Shown here: piece after piece, positions 27,098-35,607 of the stretch
Numbering within the stretch: position 1 is the first letter of the stretch
Layout of the letters: every line of letters starts with the position of its first letter
NCBI GenBank assembly: GCA_020632595.1
Contig: JACKFF010000001.1
Location: 1,054,001 to 1,118,000, forward strand
From: Nitrospiraceae bacterium
Lineage (GTDB): Bacteria; Nitrospirota; Nitrospiria; Nitrospirales; UBA8639
Length of the DNA stretch: 64,000 bases
Direction: 5' to 3'
The notes under the pieces: model-generated
What the model saw: the letters and a program-made list of their open reading frames with translations, nothing else
What the model was told of the DNA's origin: nothing
Databases searched by the model: none
Program-made: the position numbers and the translations under genes

Positions 27098-30000
27098 TCA
27101 TATGTTCATCCTGACCGGTTCCCAGGTTACGTCAGAGAGATACCGTGAAAAGCTTTTGGAGTCCGGATCAAACGCGATGACATGCATCCATTGGTTATGG
27201 AAAACATGCTGAAGCAAAGCGTGCTTCAGAATGATCGACCGTATTCGATCCGTAGGCGCTTCAATGATAGCCAGTAAGCGCATGGGCTCATGGTAGTGCC
27301 GCGCCCCATCGTTTACCGATTGGAGGGGAAGGCCTTTTTGCAGGTCACTTTGGCTCCCTAACATCACACCAACTCCGGCAACGATATTGTGAATGACCTT
27401 GCTACCACCCCCATAGGCCCAAGGATCCACCGACGAAAAGTAATACGTTAAGTTAATCAATTCGCCCACGATGAGTGGTGCGGTCATGATTTTTTCAAGA
27501 AGACTCCCATCAGGATCAGGGAGAGGGTCGTATGAATGCAAAAAGACTCTCCCCTCCAAATCCAGACCTTTGGTAAGTGCCCGCCTTCCAATCAAAAATG
27601 CGGCATTCCCTGACAACCCCCATTCAGGACGCGAATTTGCCCAATCCATGCTCCGCTGCCTGACATGTTTGAACGCGTCACGGGGAGATATGGCAGTGGG
27701 AGCGCCTGGAATGCGCTGGCATCGTTCCAATGCCTGATGTGTGCCAGCCTGCTCCAAGTCCCTCACCAACAGTGCTAAATCCTCTACATGGGTAGCAGGA
27801 AGATCGACCAGGTCATACATCGTCACTCGATCTGTGGTCGTGTTGTGTTTGGCGGGAAGAAACCAGGTGTCCTCTGGGATGACCAGGCCATGATCGCTCA
27901 GAATTTTCCGAACCTCTGGATTATTGGCCATGGCTGCAAAGACACGAGCATTCGGGTCACCATGACTACCTCCACATGCACCACAATCCAGCGCCGCATA
28001 ATAAGGATTGTTTTCGGACTGGCTTCCATGACCGCAGATCATTACAAACCGGCCAAAGTTTTTCGTGAGGCCGATCACTCGCAATCCCCCCTCCACAAAG
28101 GCCGCTTGCTCCAATGGGGTAAAACCGAGTGCCAGTGGGCCCAACCGTGGATTTCCCTGCTCGTTTTCATGTGGAGTTTCAACGGGAATTTGCGTAGCTA
28201 CAGTGCCCCCCAACCACTGCTGCAACGACTGCTTGACGGCACCAAAGGATGTTCGAAATAGCGTTTTTCCTACCAACCCGACGCTGAAAAACATCCCTAG
28301 CACATCAATCATCACAAAAGAAGCCAATGGATTGTGCTTCAGATCATGGAAGAGATGATGACTGAGTTGATGCCACCTGGTTCCCGAGAGATAGTCCTTC
28401 ACCCGATCATTCTGCCCGACTCGCGGCACTTCGGTCACTTCCGCATGTGGTGTCAACAAAATCGGACACAAAGCCAAGTGGTCGTGACTATCAAATGCCA
28501 CATGACTCATGGGCACGCCAAAAAATCCCGCATACCCGAATGTTTCATACAACCCCTGAGCTTCAAGATGACGCCGAAACGACTCCGAGCGAGCATCGAT
28601 ACAAAAAATCCCTTGTGCCCGAGGCCGCTCATTCCTAACGGGTGTCACCCCTTGATGTCCGCTGATGTTTCGCAGCAAACACTCCCGATAGACGTCCTCA
28701 TAGGCTTCAAGCCATACCGGTCCATGTGCAGATTGGGGAAAGAGATCCAGCCACTCCAGTAAGGTTGACATGTCGGCGTAAGACAAGTCATGGACCTCAA
28801 TTGGAGTCAATTCAAAAAACTGAGCCAGGTGAAAAAGTCGCCAGGCTTGGTGACATACCGCATGATTATTAGGGCCGGTGGCATGAGAAAAAGGAGAGTT
28901 CAACACCTGTTCACGCTCACGTTGTTCGTTCCAATAAGCGAGGAGTGCAGGCAAGGTCCCCTTGATGCCCCATTCCCGTTGGCAAAGGCCCTCTACCATT
29001 CCAGATTCATAAAAAAGGCGAACGGCCAGATATTGCAGTGGATCAATGGGATAGTGTTGTTGAGCAGGATACCCGGTGTGGTCACTACGCCATCGGATAA
29101 ATCCTGCCCAACCTGGCAATTGAGCCAGATGCCGTGAGAGATAGTTTTGCCAGCGTTCCTTTGGGATTTTGAGTTCTTCCAGATGTTTGCTCAACATTTG
29201 CTCCGGTGAATCGGACAATTCGCCGAATTTTTGTCGAAGATCTGGAATCCCGAGGAATCTGCTTGAGAGATCCCCTTCGGCTAATTCTCGCCACGCAGCA
29301 TAGAACCCTTTGTCTCTGGAAGGCATACTCCATCCCGCAACACCTTCGTCGACATATGCCCCCGTCCATTTGATCATGTGCGTATTGATAGTCTCAATCA
29401 GCACGCTACCAGTCTCACGGTCCAACCAATCACCCAGCGTTCTGTCTCTAGGTAAATCAACCGGGACGAATGCATCCTTTTGTCCTGATGCATTTGCGCT
29501 CCCACTGGGATCGGGTGCATGGAAAGAAGTCAGACCTGACAAAGGGTCAGACAAGTGGCACACGGCCAACGAACTTTTCCAGAGATTATGCAGATAGGCG
29601 GATTCCGGATCATGGCGGCACTTCTCGCACTCCCGAATCGTTCGATCAATAATGGAGGATCGAGAAGCCTCCGGGAGATCGGATCGAAATCGTGTGGTCA
29701 GACCCTCCATTTCCAGGGTCCACGTCATCAGCATAGCAGGCAAGATTTCAATCCCGTATGCGGCATGAATGCGCCAGACATCCTGGACATGTAGTGTGCG
29801 TGCTCCAACTTGAATGATAGCCTTTGCAGGTAATGGGGGCCCCACCCGCCGAATTGCCCGTTCAAGAGCCGACAGAGTAATCCGACCTTGGAAAAAGAAT
29901 TGGCGATACTCTTCAACAGGCAGAAATCCCTGGGCGCCCAGCAACCCATTCGCTTCTTCAATCGCACGGGCAAAGGGTAAATGCTCGAGGTCCCGAATGG

Positions 30001-30124
30001 GATTGTAATAGGCAAAGGTTTTCATCGGCCAATATGGCCCGATGGGCTGACACGCCTCATCAACGATTTCCCGCAACCATTTCCAACTCGTCACCTTTGA
30101 ACAATCTTGCTCAAGCCTGTTCAT
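27098..30124 (-). CDS. dabA: DabA/MpsB (DUF2309) inorganic-carbon uptake protein
   Basis: A ~1000-residue member of the DUF2309 family: DabA of DAB complexes, MpsB of MpsABC. These proteins convert CO2 to bicarbonate with energy supplied by an ion-translocating NuoL-like partner. The four expected zinc ligands are present: Cys517 and Asp519 in Cys-Ile-Asp-Ala-Arg, His708 in Cys-Gly-His-Gly-Ser and Cys723 in Asp-Cys-Gly-Ala-Cys-Gly (numbered from a possible GTG start at 30151). The ATG at 30124 is chosen here, but neither start has a well-spaced ribosome-binding site, and the codons between them are a run of As. No dabB abuts it; the Mrp/NuoL/NuoM operon follows 408 nt downstream. Confidence 0.9.
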   Translation of the reverse strand: MNRLEQDCSKVTSWKWLREIVDEACQPIGPYWPMKTFAYYNPIRDLEHLPFARAIEEANGLLGAQGFLPVEEYRQFFFQGRITLSALERAIRRVGPPLPAKAIIQVGARTLHVQDVWRIHAAYGIEILPAMLMTWTLEMEGLTTRFRSDLPEASRSSIIDRTIRECEKCRHDPESAYLHNLWKSSLAVCHLSDPLSGLTSFHAPDPSGSANASGQKDAFVPVDLPRDRTLGDWLDRETGSVLIETINTHMIKWTGAYVDEGVAGWSMPSRDKGFYAAWRELAEGDLSSRFLGIPDLRQKFGELSDSPEQMLSKHLEELKIPKERWQNYLSRHLAQLPGWAGFIRWRSDHTGYPAQQHYPIDPLQYLAVRLFYESGMVEGLCQREWGIKGTLPALLAYWNEQREREQVLNSPFSHATGPNNHAVCHQAWRLFHLAQFFELTPIEVHDLSYADMSTLLEWLDLFPQSAHGPVWLEAYEDVYRECLLRNISGHQGVTPVRNERPRAQGIFCIDARSESFRRHLEAQGLYETFGYAGFFGVPMSHVAFDSHDHLALCPILLTPHAEVTEVPRVGQNDRVKDYLSGTRWHQLSHHLFHDLKHNPLASFVMIDVLGMFFSVGLVGKTLFRTSFGAVKQSLQQWLGGTVATQIPVETPHENEQGNPRLGPLALGFTPLEQAAFVEGGLRVIGLTKNFGRFVMICGHGSQSENNPYYAALDCGACGGSHGDPNARVFAAMANNPEVRKILSDHGLVIPEDTWFLPAKHNTTTDRVTMYDLVDLPATHVEDLALLVRDLEQAGTHQALERCQRIPGAPTAISPRDAFKHVRQRSMDWANSRPEWGLSGNAAFLIGRRALTKGLDLEGRVFLHSYDPLPDPDGSLLEKIMTAPLIVGELINLTYYFSSVDPWAYGGGSKVIHNIVAGVGVMLGSQSDLQKGLPLQSVNDGARHYHEPMRLLAIIEAPTDRIRSIILKHALLQHVFHNQWMHVIAFDPDSKSFSRYLSDVTWEPVRMNI

Positions 30125-30151
30125 TGCCTCTTTTTTCTTTTTTTTGAGCAC

Positions 30152-30668
30152 TCATAGCGTCCAATCAATGTTTAAAGAAATCCGTTATACTCTAACTGGG
30201 TAAAATAACGGGAACCAGGGTGAAATGACAGAGGGGAAAGCCTGACAAGGTTATGTACCCATCTCATTAGATTGAAGTCCATTTAGCAGCGTGCCAATAC
30301 ACGTTATATAAATAAAAAAGCCAACCGATGGGCGTCTCCTCTTTTTAGTTTGAGGAGATCCCTCGGTTGGCTTATTCTATCGCGTACTTCAATCCCACGC
30401 TGGACACGCTGAATGATGCTTGCGATCCGACAAACCCGTTCTACGGTCAAGGGCAAAACCAGCACGGACGCCACCCTTTTCAGGCATCCGAGGAGAAGTC
30501 TATTCTCTTCTTGCCCTCACATGAATAATACGCTTATATCAGGGGGATAGGTTGCTCCTCAAGTTCCTGAGATTCTTCCCTACGGGATGGTGATTGATAG
30601 ATTGGGAAGAGGCAAGACCCGTCTTGCCGGAAAGCATGACCCTATGCCCCCTTTTCACACGAGGTGCA
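30152..30668. other. Intergenic/leader region upstream of dabA
   Basis: About 500 nt between dabA and the mpsC remnant. It contains the hairpin at 30314-30373, A/T-rich stretches near 30170-30210 and 30300-30320 that could hold the dabA promoter, and no convincing gene. Confidence 0.4.
30314..30373 (-). terminator. Long hairpin with U-tract upstream of dabA
   Basis: An 11-bp perfect stem (30318-30328 with 30363-30373) continues after a small bulge into a 7-bp stem (TCTCCTC/GAGGAGA), with six Ts following on the minus strand. It lies ~165 nt before the dabA start. It is either a terminator for transcription entering from the right or an attenuator in the dabA leader. The outer stem AAGCCAACC/GGTTGGCTT is shared with the hairpin before mrpE. 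Confidence 0.55.
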
Positions 30669-31013
30669 ATGGTATCGGCGATCCCGAATGCCATCAATAA
30701 ATTTGAACAGGAATCCATGGGCCGCGGCCCAACCGGTGTACGAGCCAGCATTTCTACGTCCCACCATCCTCATTCGGCTCAAAGGTGTTCTTACGCGAGC
30801 CGAGCGCCAACTGACTAAGTGTGAAGAAGGCATTGGAATGATCAAGCAAAGCGTCAAAATCTCATCTCCCAAGGAGGAGAACAACCGTGGCGTGAATTCC
30901 TGGGACTCCCCGGTACGGAAACGACTGCCCTGTTTACGGATATCGATACCCGGATCGAAGAACGCATCATCGTCCTGGCTTTAGATCCTAATTTGGAACC
31001 GACATTCCTGTAA
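30669..31013 (+). pseudogene. mpsC: Frameshifted mpsC-like gene (DUF2294)
   Basis: Three reading frames must be joined to give a DUF2294/MpsC domain. Frame one (from ATG 30669) encodes the opening block with Gly-Arg-Gly-Pro-x-x-Val-Arg-Ala. Frame two, from ~30755, encodes Arg-Leu-Lys-Gly-Val-Leu-Thr-Arg-Ala-Glu-Arg-Gln-Leu. Frame three, from ~30850, encodes the closing half with Phe-Thr-Asp-Ile-Asp-Thr and stops at 31011-31013. Two frameshifts therefore inactivate it. MpsC is the third component of the MpsABC system whose MpsB is the DUF2309 protein, and here it sits divergently next to the intact dabA/mpsB. The family match is from memory but consistent over the whole length. Confidence 0.8.
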
Positions 31014-31199
31014 ACAGCCTCTCTCTATTTGAGACTTCAACCACCTCAAAGATACCCTGCAAATAATGGGTCTGTTAGACAGTCTGAGAATTCTCATGTA
31101 GTGGCTTTCTATGTTATTTATTCTCCATTTCCTGGCTTTTTGGATGGACAACAAAATTTGACTCTTGACTTCCATGGGATTTGCCTTATCTTTGAATGT

Positions 31200-31868
31200 A
31201 TGAAAGCACAACGTGTTTTAACCCATGATGAGAAAAAAGCTTCTGAGGCGGCCTTTCGGGGATTGCCCATGAATGATTCGTGGACGGATTCTGCCAAAGC
31301 TATCTATGAAGGACTGATTCAAGCATTAGGGAAAACACCTTTGAACAATCTGTCTTCTTCAGAAAAAGAAGACATCCAGCCTCCGGAAAAGTCCGATCTT
31401 CTGCCTTCAGGTTTTTCTGAACCGTCCCAATCAGGTCTTTCAATCAGTTCCGGTGATATTCCTGCTGAATTTGAGTCACTCCCGATCCGATCCCGAAAAG
31501 AAGCCATTGAATCCGGAATACTCAAAGATGTCACACCAATCGCACAAAGCGTGGGGCTGGATTTCTGCGTGGGCATGACCAACCCGCTCTGGGATCAATA
31601 CATCACTCCTTCTCAGGATTATACCGAAGAACTTATACAAGCCCGTCTACGCGATACACTGGTGGCTGTTCGCCTCAGGTTAGCCATCCTGAAAACACCA
31701 ACTCCGCTGGTGGATGTTCCTCTCTTATTACAATTTCCTCCCGAACCCACCCCTCAGCTCTGCCTCACCTTCGCGCTATTTCACAAGGATCCAGTTGATG
31801 GCGATTGCCTGCTCCTGATCCATCCAGGCGAGGTCTTCGCAACGCGTCAAGCATTTGAGAACAATTAA
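31200..31868 (+). CDS. DUF6573-like hypothetical protein
   Basis: A 222-residue soluble protein. Residues ~1-35 form a helical segment, ~45-100 are Ser/Pro-rich and probably disordered. The C-terminal ~120 residues begin with an Arg-Lys-Glu-Ala-Ile-x-x-Gly-Ile-Leu-x-Asp-Val-Thr motif that recalls DUF6573, a family of unknown function. The ATG at 31200 is preferred to a start at 31029 because the extra N-terminal part is low quality. A -35/-10 pair (TTGACT at 31165, TATCTT at 31187, 16-nt spacer) would make the transcript almost leaderless. Function unknown. Confidence 0.6.
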   Translation: MKAQRVLTHDEKKASEAAFRGLPMNDSWTDSAKAIYEGLIQALGKTPLNNLSSSEKEDIQPPEKSDLLPSGFSEPSQSGLSISSGDIPAEFESLPIRSRKEAIESGILKDVTPIAQSVGLDFCVGMTNPLWDQYITPSQDYTEELIQARLRDTLVAVRLRLAILKTPTPLVDVPLLLQFPPEPTPQLCLTFALFHKDPVDGDCLLLIHPGEVFATRQAFENN

Positions 31869-32206
31869 CTCACTCACCTGCCATACCTCACAACATTCTT
31901 GTTGACAAGCAAAGTCACCTCCCGATTCCCTATGCCACTTGCGATTGTTGCCGGGCGATAGAGCTCAAAAGAGTCCCTCAACATCGTTTTGGAACGCGTA
32001 ACAATGAGTGATGAGGCAAAAACCAAAGGGAGTGAGAAGCAAGGAAATTGAAAACCATGTGGTTTGTTCCTCCTCCTGCATGTTTCACGGCACAAAAGCG
32101 AGAAAGGCAATGGGGAACATCTCCCATTGCAAGAGAAGGTTCACGCCCGTGAGCTAATGGCCCACGGGCATGATTCCATGAGACAGATAAGAGCGAAAAA
32201 CCCCTT

Positions 32207-33808
32207 TTATTCCAAATCTCCGGGATTATTAAATAACGCAGGCAACTTAATATTGCCATGGCCGTATTGGGGGAAATTCGGGGCCTGGGGATCACCCGGA
32301 TTCAAATTGGAAGCTGTATCGTCCGGCGGAAACAAAACCAGGGTCTGTAGAAAATCAATAACCTGCCCTTGCTTTACATCCGGTAACCGGGCAAACCGAT
32401 CTCGCGCCTCCTTCGCTTCACCGCCGTGCCGCATGATGACCGACCATAGATCGATACTCCGCCCATCATGCCCGTAAGGAGCAGTTGTGCCCACTCCCCA
32501 TAGTGGTTCGGTCATAAACTCCTTGGTCAACGTGCCATCAAAGTTGCGTTCCCAATAGGTTGAGCCCAAGTCATGTCGTTTGAAATCCGCATAGATATTC
32601 TTGACGACAAAGCGCTGTCCATTTGGCTTTTTCACCGAAGGCGAACCCGATGCCGGGACTTCTTGGAACAGGGGAGTCGCTACGGCGAACAGGTCATTAA
32701 ATATCCCTTTCTGTTCGTTAAACGAAGTTTCCACATCAGCCACCCGCCGATCTTTCTCAATGACCAAATTTTGGATATGACAGCCGGTGCATTGAATGTC
32801 CTTGAAGATCTTTTCACCTTTTTCGGAATCATGCGTCTGGCGCCCAATGGCAGGTTTAAAATAATTCAACAAATAGAACTCGAGGTGGTCCACCAGACTC
32901 ACGGGAATTTCATTGGCAACCCCATCTCGATCAGGATCATCACTTACGCTGGAAGCCGGTGGCGCTTCGATTTTATCAATCTTTCCATTTAACACCATTC
33001 CCGCTGGCGTCACCACCTCCTCACCGCCAACAGCTTTCGCAAGATCAGGATCAAAGGCTTCAAGGCCCATTTCTGCATTCAACGCACCTACCACAAATTC
33101 CCTGATGGATATGGTTCCGCCATGGTGAAAAAACGGTCGTACCCGGAGATCCGAATCGACGCCTTCTAATCGTGATGGATCCATCGAACCGTCAGGATTC
33201 ACTCTAATGGTTCCATAGGAAATGTCTTTGCTCTTTAACGACACCTCTACGGATCGCCCTCTTTGCTTGGCTTGGACAATGGCCCGGTCCCGGGCTTGCC
33301 GTAGATCCTGAGTAATTTCATCGGCAAGCATCTCAATAATCCCTAATCCGAACAAATGCGGGGCATCCCGGCTATCTGGTCGGGTAAACACGTCTCCACC
33401 AAACCCCGCAGCTCCACGTGGTCGTCCATGGCAACCCGCACAACTATCGACAAGCCCGGCACCGATCGACCCCTCAGCCGCAATATCCCCATGGCCATCC
33501 CCCGTCCGCGGACCAAAACCCTGTTCGACTGTAAACTTTCGCTGGAAAATGCTTCGACCACGCCGGATAGAACGAAACGGATCCCGATTAATAATATAGA
33601 GCGAGGAATCGGGAGTGTTGATATCTCCCCTGCCCGCCCCAATTTGCTGCTCTAACGTTTTCTGAATTCCTGCTTGTTCATTATTCGGGCTTTGCGTAAT
33701 ATCCGTTTCCTGTGCCTGCGCTCCAGGTAGACCCGTTATAAACGACATCGTGCTCAGCACTAGAAACAAAAAGAACAGTGGCAAACCTCTTCGCTCATAC
33801 TCTTGCAT
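32207..33808 (-). CDS. Di-haem oxidoreductase, putative peroxidase (DHOR/DUF1111)
   Basis: A 533-residue exported c-type cytochrome with a signal peptide ending near Ala-Gln-Ala (~32) and two CxxCH haem sites: Cys-Ala-Gly-Cys-His near 123 and Cys-Thr-Gly-Cys-His near 345. A C-terminal Pro-Tyr-Gly-His-Asp-Gly-Arg motif is typical of the di-haem thiosulfate-oxidoreductase/peroxidase-like DHOR family. It is likely periplasmic and redox active; the substrate is unknown. The start has a good GGGAGG site. It is divergent from the beta-helix gene, and a sigma-54-like promoter lies upstream (34007-34022). Confidence 0.85.
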   Translation of the reverse strand: MQEYERRGLPLFFLFLVLSTMSFITGLPGAQAQETDITQSPNNEQAGIQKTLEQQIGAGRGDINTPDSSLYIINRDPFRSIRRGRSIFQRKFTVEQGFGPRTGDGHGDIAAEGSIGAGLVDSCAGCHGRPRGAAGFGGDVFTRPDSRDAPHLFGLGIIEMLADEITQDLRQARDRAIVQAKQRGRSVEVSLKSKDISYGTIRVNPDGSMDPSRLEGVDSDLRVRPFFHHGGTISIREFVVGALNAEMGLEAFDPDLAKAVGGEEVVTPAGMVLNGKIDKIEAPPASSVSDDPDRDGVANEIPVSLVDHLEFYLLNYFKPAIGRQTHDSEKGEKIFKDIQCTGCHIQNLVIEKDRRVADVETSFNEQKGIFNDLFAVATPLFQEVPASGSPSVKKPNGQRFVVKNIYADFKRHDLGSTYWERNFDGTLTKEFMTEPLWGVGTTAPYGHDGRSIDLWSVIMRHGGEAKEARDRFARLPDVKQGQVIDFLQTLVLFPPDDTASNLNPGDPQAPNFPQYGHGNIKLPALFNNPGDLE

Positions 33809-34181
33809 GACAGACCTCCCTTACCTGAGGGTGAAACGGTTGAAATGAATGAGGGGGAGTCAGACTTCTCGGAAAAAACCAGCTGAAATTAATGGGGGGA
33901 AGGACGGATCTCTCTCTTAATGTGAAAAATTTTTTCGATCATTAAAAAATAAATTTAGACAAAAAAGACTTTTGTATTTATTTTATGTACAAAGAGAAGA
34001 GCCTTAGGCAAGTTCAATACCAGGATATGGAATGGCAAAAATACAGGCCTTTTTTTCCTCCAGGATGTATTAAACTTAGGATTGTGAAATGTCATTCCAA
34101 GAGATTCTGTATGGTTCACCCTTCGGTTTGTATTCGTCTGTTTGATGAACGTTCCTTACATTTGGGGTCACAGTAGATTTC
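33809..34181. other. Divergent intergenic region with AT-rich tract
   Basis: About 370 nt between the divergent di-haem protein and beta-helix protein genes. The part 33910-33985 is strongly A/T-rich. It contains a sigma-54-like promoter for the minus strand. A 63-codon plus-strand frame at 33985 has no recognisable features and is not called. Confidence 0.4.
34007..34022 (-). promoter_or_regulatory. Sigma-54-like promoter upstream of the di-haem protein gene
   Basis: On the minus strand the sequence reads TGGTAT-N5-TTGCC, with GG and GC at the -24/-12 spacing. It lies ~185 nt before the start codon, a long leader, so confidence is limited. Confidence 0.35.
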
Positions 34182-34197
34182 AGGCACCCCGTTTGCC
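34182..34197 (+). promoter_or_regulatory. Sigma-54-like promoter upstream of the beta-helix gene
   Basis: AGGCAC-N5-TTGCC with correct GG-to-GC spacing. Transcription would start near 34208, just ahead of the AGAGGAG ribosome-binding site. Confidence 0.45.
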
Positions 34198-34218
34198 AGA
34201 ACCATTTTGAGAGAGGAG

Positions 34219-35031
34219 ATGGCCTTGCCCGCTGAACACTCACCCCTTCACGAACCGCCACACAATCCTTTCGGGGGAAAAACGTTAATTGTGGACGCGG
34301 AGCACCCAGGTTGCTTCACCCTACCCAGCGAAGCTCTCGCTCACGCGCAACAAGATGATCAAATATTCATTCGACCGGGGGTTTATGAAGATCGGTTGGT
34401 ACTGACTGAGCGAACCATCCATTTGGTCGGCGCCGGACGGGACCAGGTCACAATATTCAATCGGCGGAGCGGTCCTTGCTATCTTCAGCGAGTTTCCGGC
34501 GGACACATCAGTGGTATCACGTTTCGTTATGTGGGCAGCGACCAACATTCCGCCCTGAATATTTTAGATTCGGTGTGCACCATATCTCACTGCAGGGCCA
34601 CGGAAGGGATTTTATCCGGAGTCGTTATTTATGGACCGGATTGCCGCCCGACCTTGCTCGACAACGAGATTTCTCATAATCGGGAGTCCGGTATTTTTTC
34701 GTTTGCCGGAGCTCAACCGTACCTGCGTGAAAATACGTGTTTTGGGAATCATCATTTTGGAATGGCTGCACGGGACGAGGGCACTCGACCCGACATGATT
34801 AAAAACATCTGTCGGGAAAATATGCTAAGCGGCATTCTCCTCTTTCACCTCGCCAAGGCGCTTATCCTCGAAAATACTTGTGAAGAAAATTCGCATTGGG
34901 GAATTGTGCTCACTCCGGATTGTGAAACCACCCCAAAATCTGAAGACCTCCCCCAGTCAAATCATTTGGCACATAACCCTCGCGGAGCCTATACCCTCAC
35001 CACAGAACCTTTGGCTGATATTGGTCGCTAG
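34219..35031 (+). CDS. Right-handed beta-helix (NosD-like) protein
   Basis: A ~270-residue protein built of repeated ~22-residue parallel beta-helix coils with Asn-rich turns and patterns such as Ile-x-x-Asn-x-x-Ser-x-Asn at ~70-240. This is typical of NosD/pectate-lyase-like folds that bind or modify carbohydrate or act in periplasmic maturation. No signal peptide is evident. The start is unclear: TTG 34207, ATG 34219 and TTG 34225 are in frame, and the AGAGGAG site fits the last best. Specific function unknown. Confidence 0.65.
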   Translation: MALPAEHSPLHEPPHNPFGGKTLIVDAEHPGCFTLPSEALAHAQQDDQIFIRPGVYEDRLVLTERTIHLVGAGRDQVTIFNRRSGPCYLQRVSGGHISGITFRYVGSDQHSALNILDSVCTISHCRATEGILSGVVIYGPDCRPTLLDNEISHNRESGIFSFAGAQPYLRENTCFGNHHFGMAARDEGTRPDMIKNICRENMLSGILLFHLAKALILENTCEENSHWGIVLTPDCETTPKSEDLPQSNHLAHNPRGAYTLTTEPLADIGR

Positions 35032-35142
35032 AGATCAAATCGCCGCGCGGCTGATCATTCACCAAGACCATACAGGATGCCGGGGAACGAGGGTCTATGA
35101 TAAGGTGGGCAACGTTGACAGGACTGTCCAGGACGATTCGAG

Positions 35143-35583
35143 ATGAATGATTATTTGTGGCATCAACTGAACGCTGTGCTGGGTAGCCTCACCGTGACGG
35201 TGGGACTCTGGTTATTAGTGGGAGCCTTACCGGTACCTATGGGAATGGCTCTGGCCCTCGGGCTGGCCATCCTGTTGGCCTGGAAAAGTCCGTCTATTGG
35301 ATCGATCTGGGCGACTTCCACATTCCTCTTAGGAGTGGAAAGTTTCGCGTGGCCCATCATGCAAATGGCCGACATTCAAAAGCTGGGACCAGAACCTCCA
35401 TTAGAAGAATTGGAACGGATTTTCACCGCCGTGTTGTTTGGGCTGTTTTCCGGCGTGTTCTGGATGACCTTTGCTTATGGAATTTTCAAACGCACTCGAG
35501 AGAAGAGCACGCCGACCTCCCCTTCAACCACCCTTCCCAAAACAAAAAACCAGAAGAAACAGGCAAGAAGGCGATCAGGCTAA
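35143..35583 (+). CDS. Small integral membrane protein, unknown function
   Basis: A 146-residue protein with probably four membrane helices (~12-32, 33-50, 55-75, 90-112) and a basic, Pro/Thr/Lys-rich C-terminal tail. The helix-tail layout suggests a cytoplasmic positive tail. It begins 111 nt after the beta-helix gene on the same strand and may be co-transcribed. No family recognised. Confidence 0.6.
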   Translation: MNDYLWHQLNAVLGSLTVTVGLWLLVGALPVPMGMALALGLAILLAWKSPSIGSIWATSTFLLGVESFAWPIMQMADIQKLGPEPPLEELERIFTAVLFGLFSGVFWMTFAYGIFKRTREKSTPTSPSTTLPKTKNQKKQARRRSG

Positions 35584-35607
35584 TCCCGTGATAAGGCCAA
35601 ACCCCTG

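Noticed and set aside
30290..30296. A TGGCACG match on the minus strand in the dabA leader, as a sigma-54 -24 element
   Set aside because: The -12 position reads TAAAT with no GC, so only half of the promoter is present.
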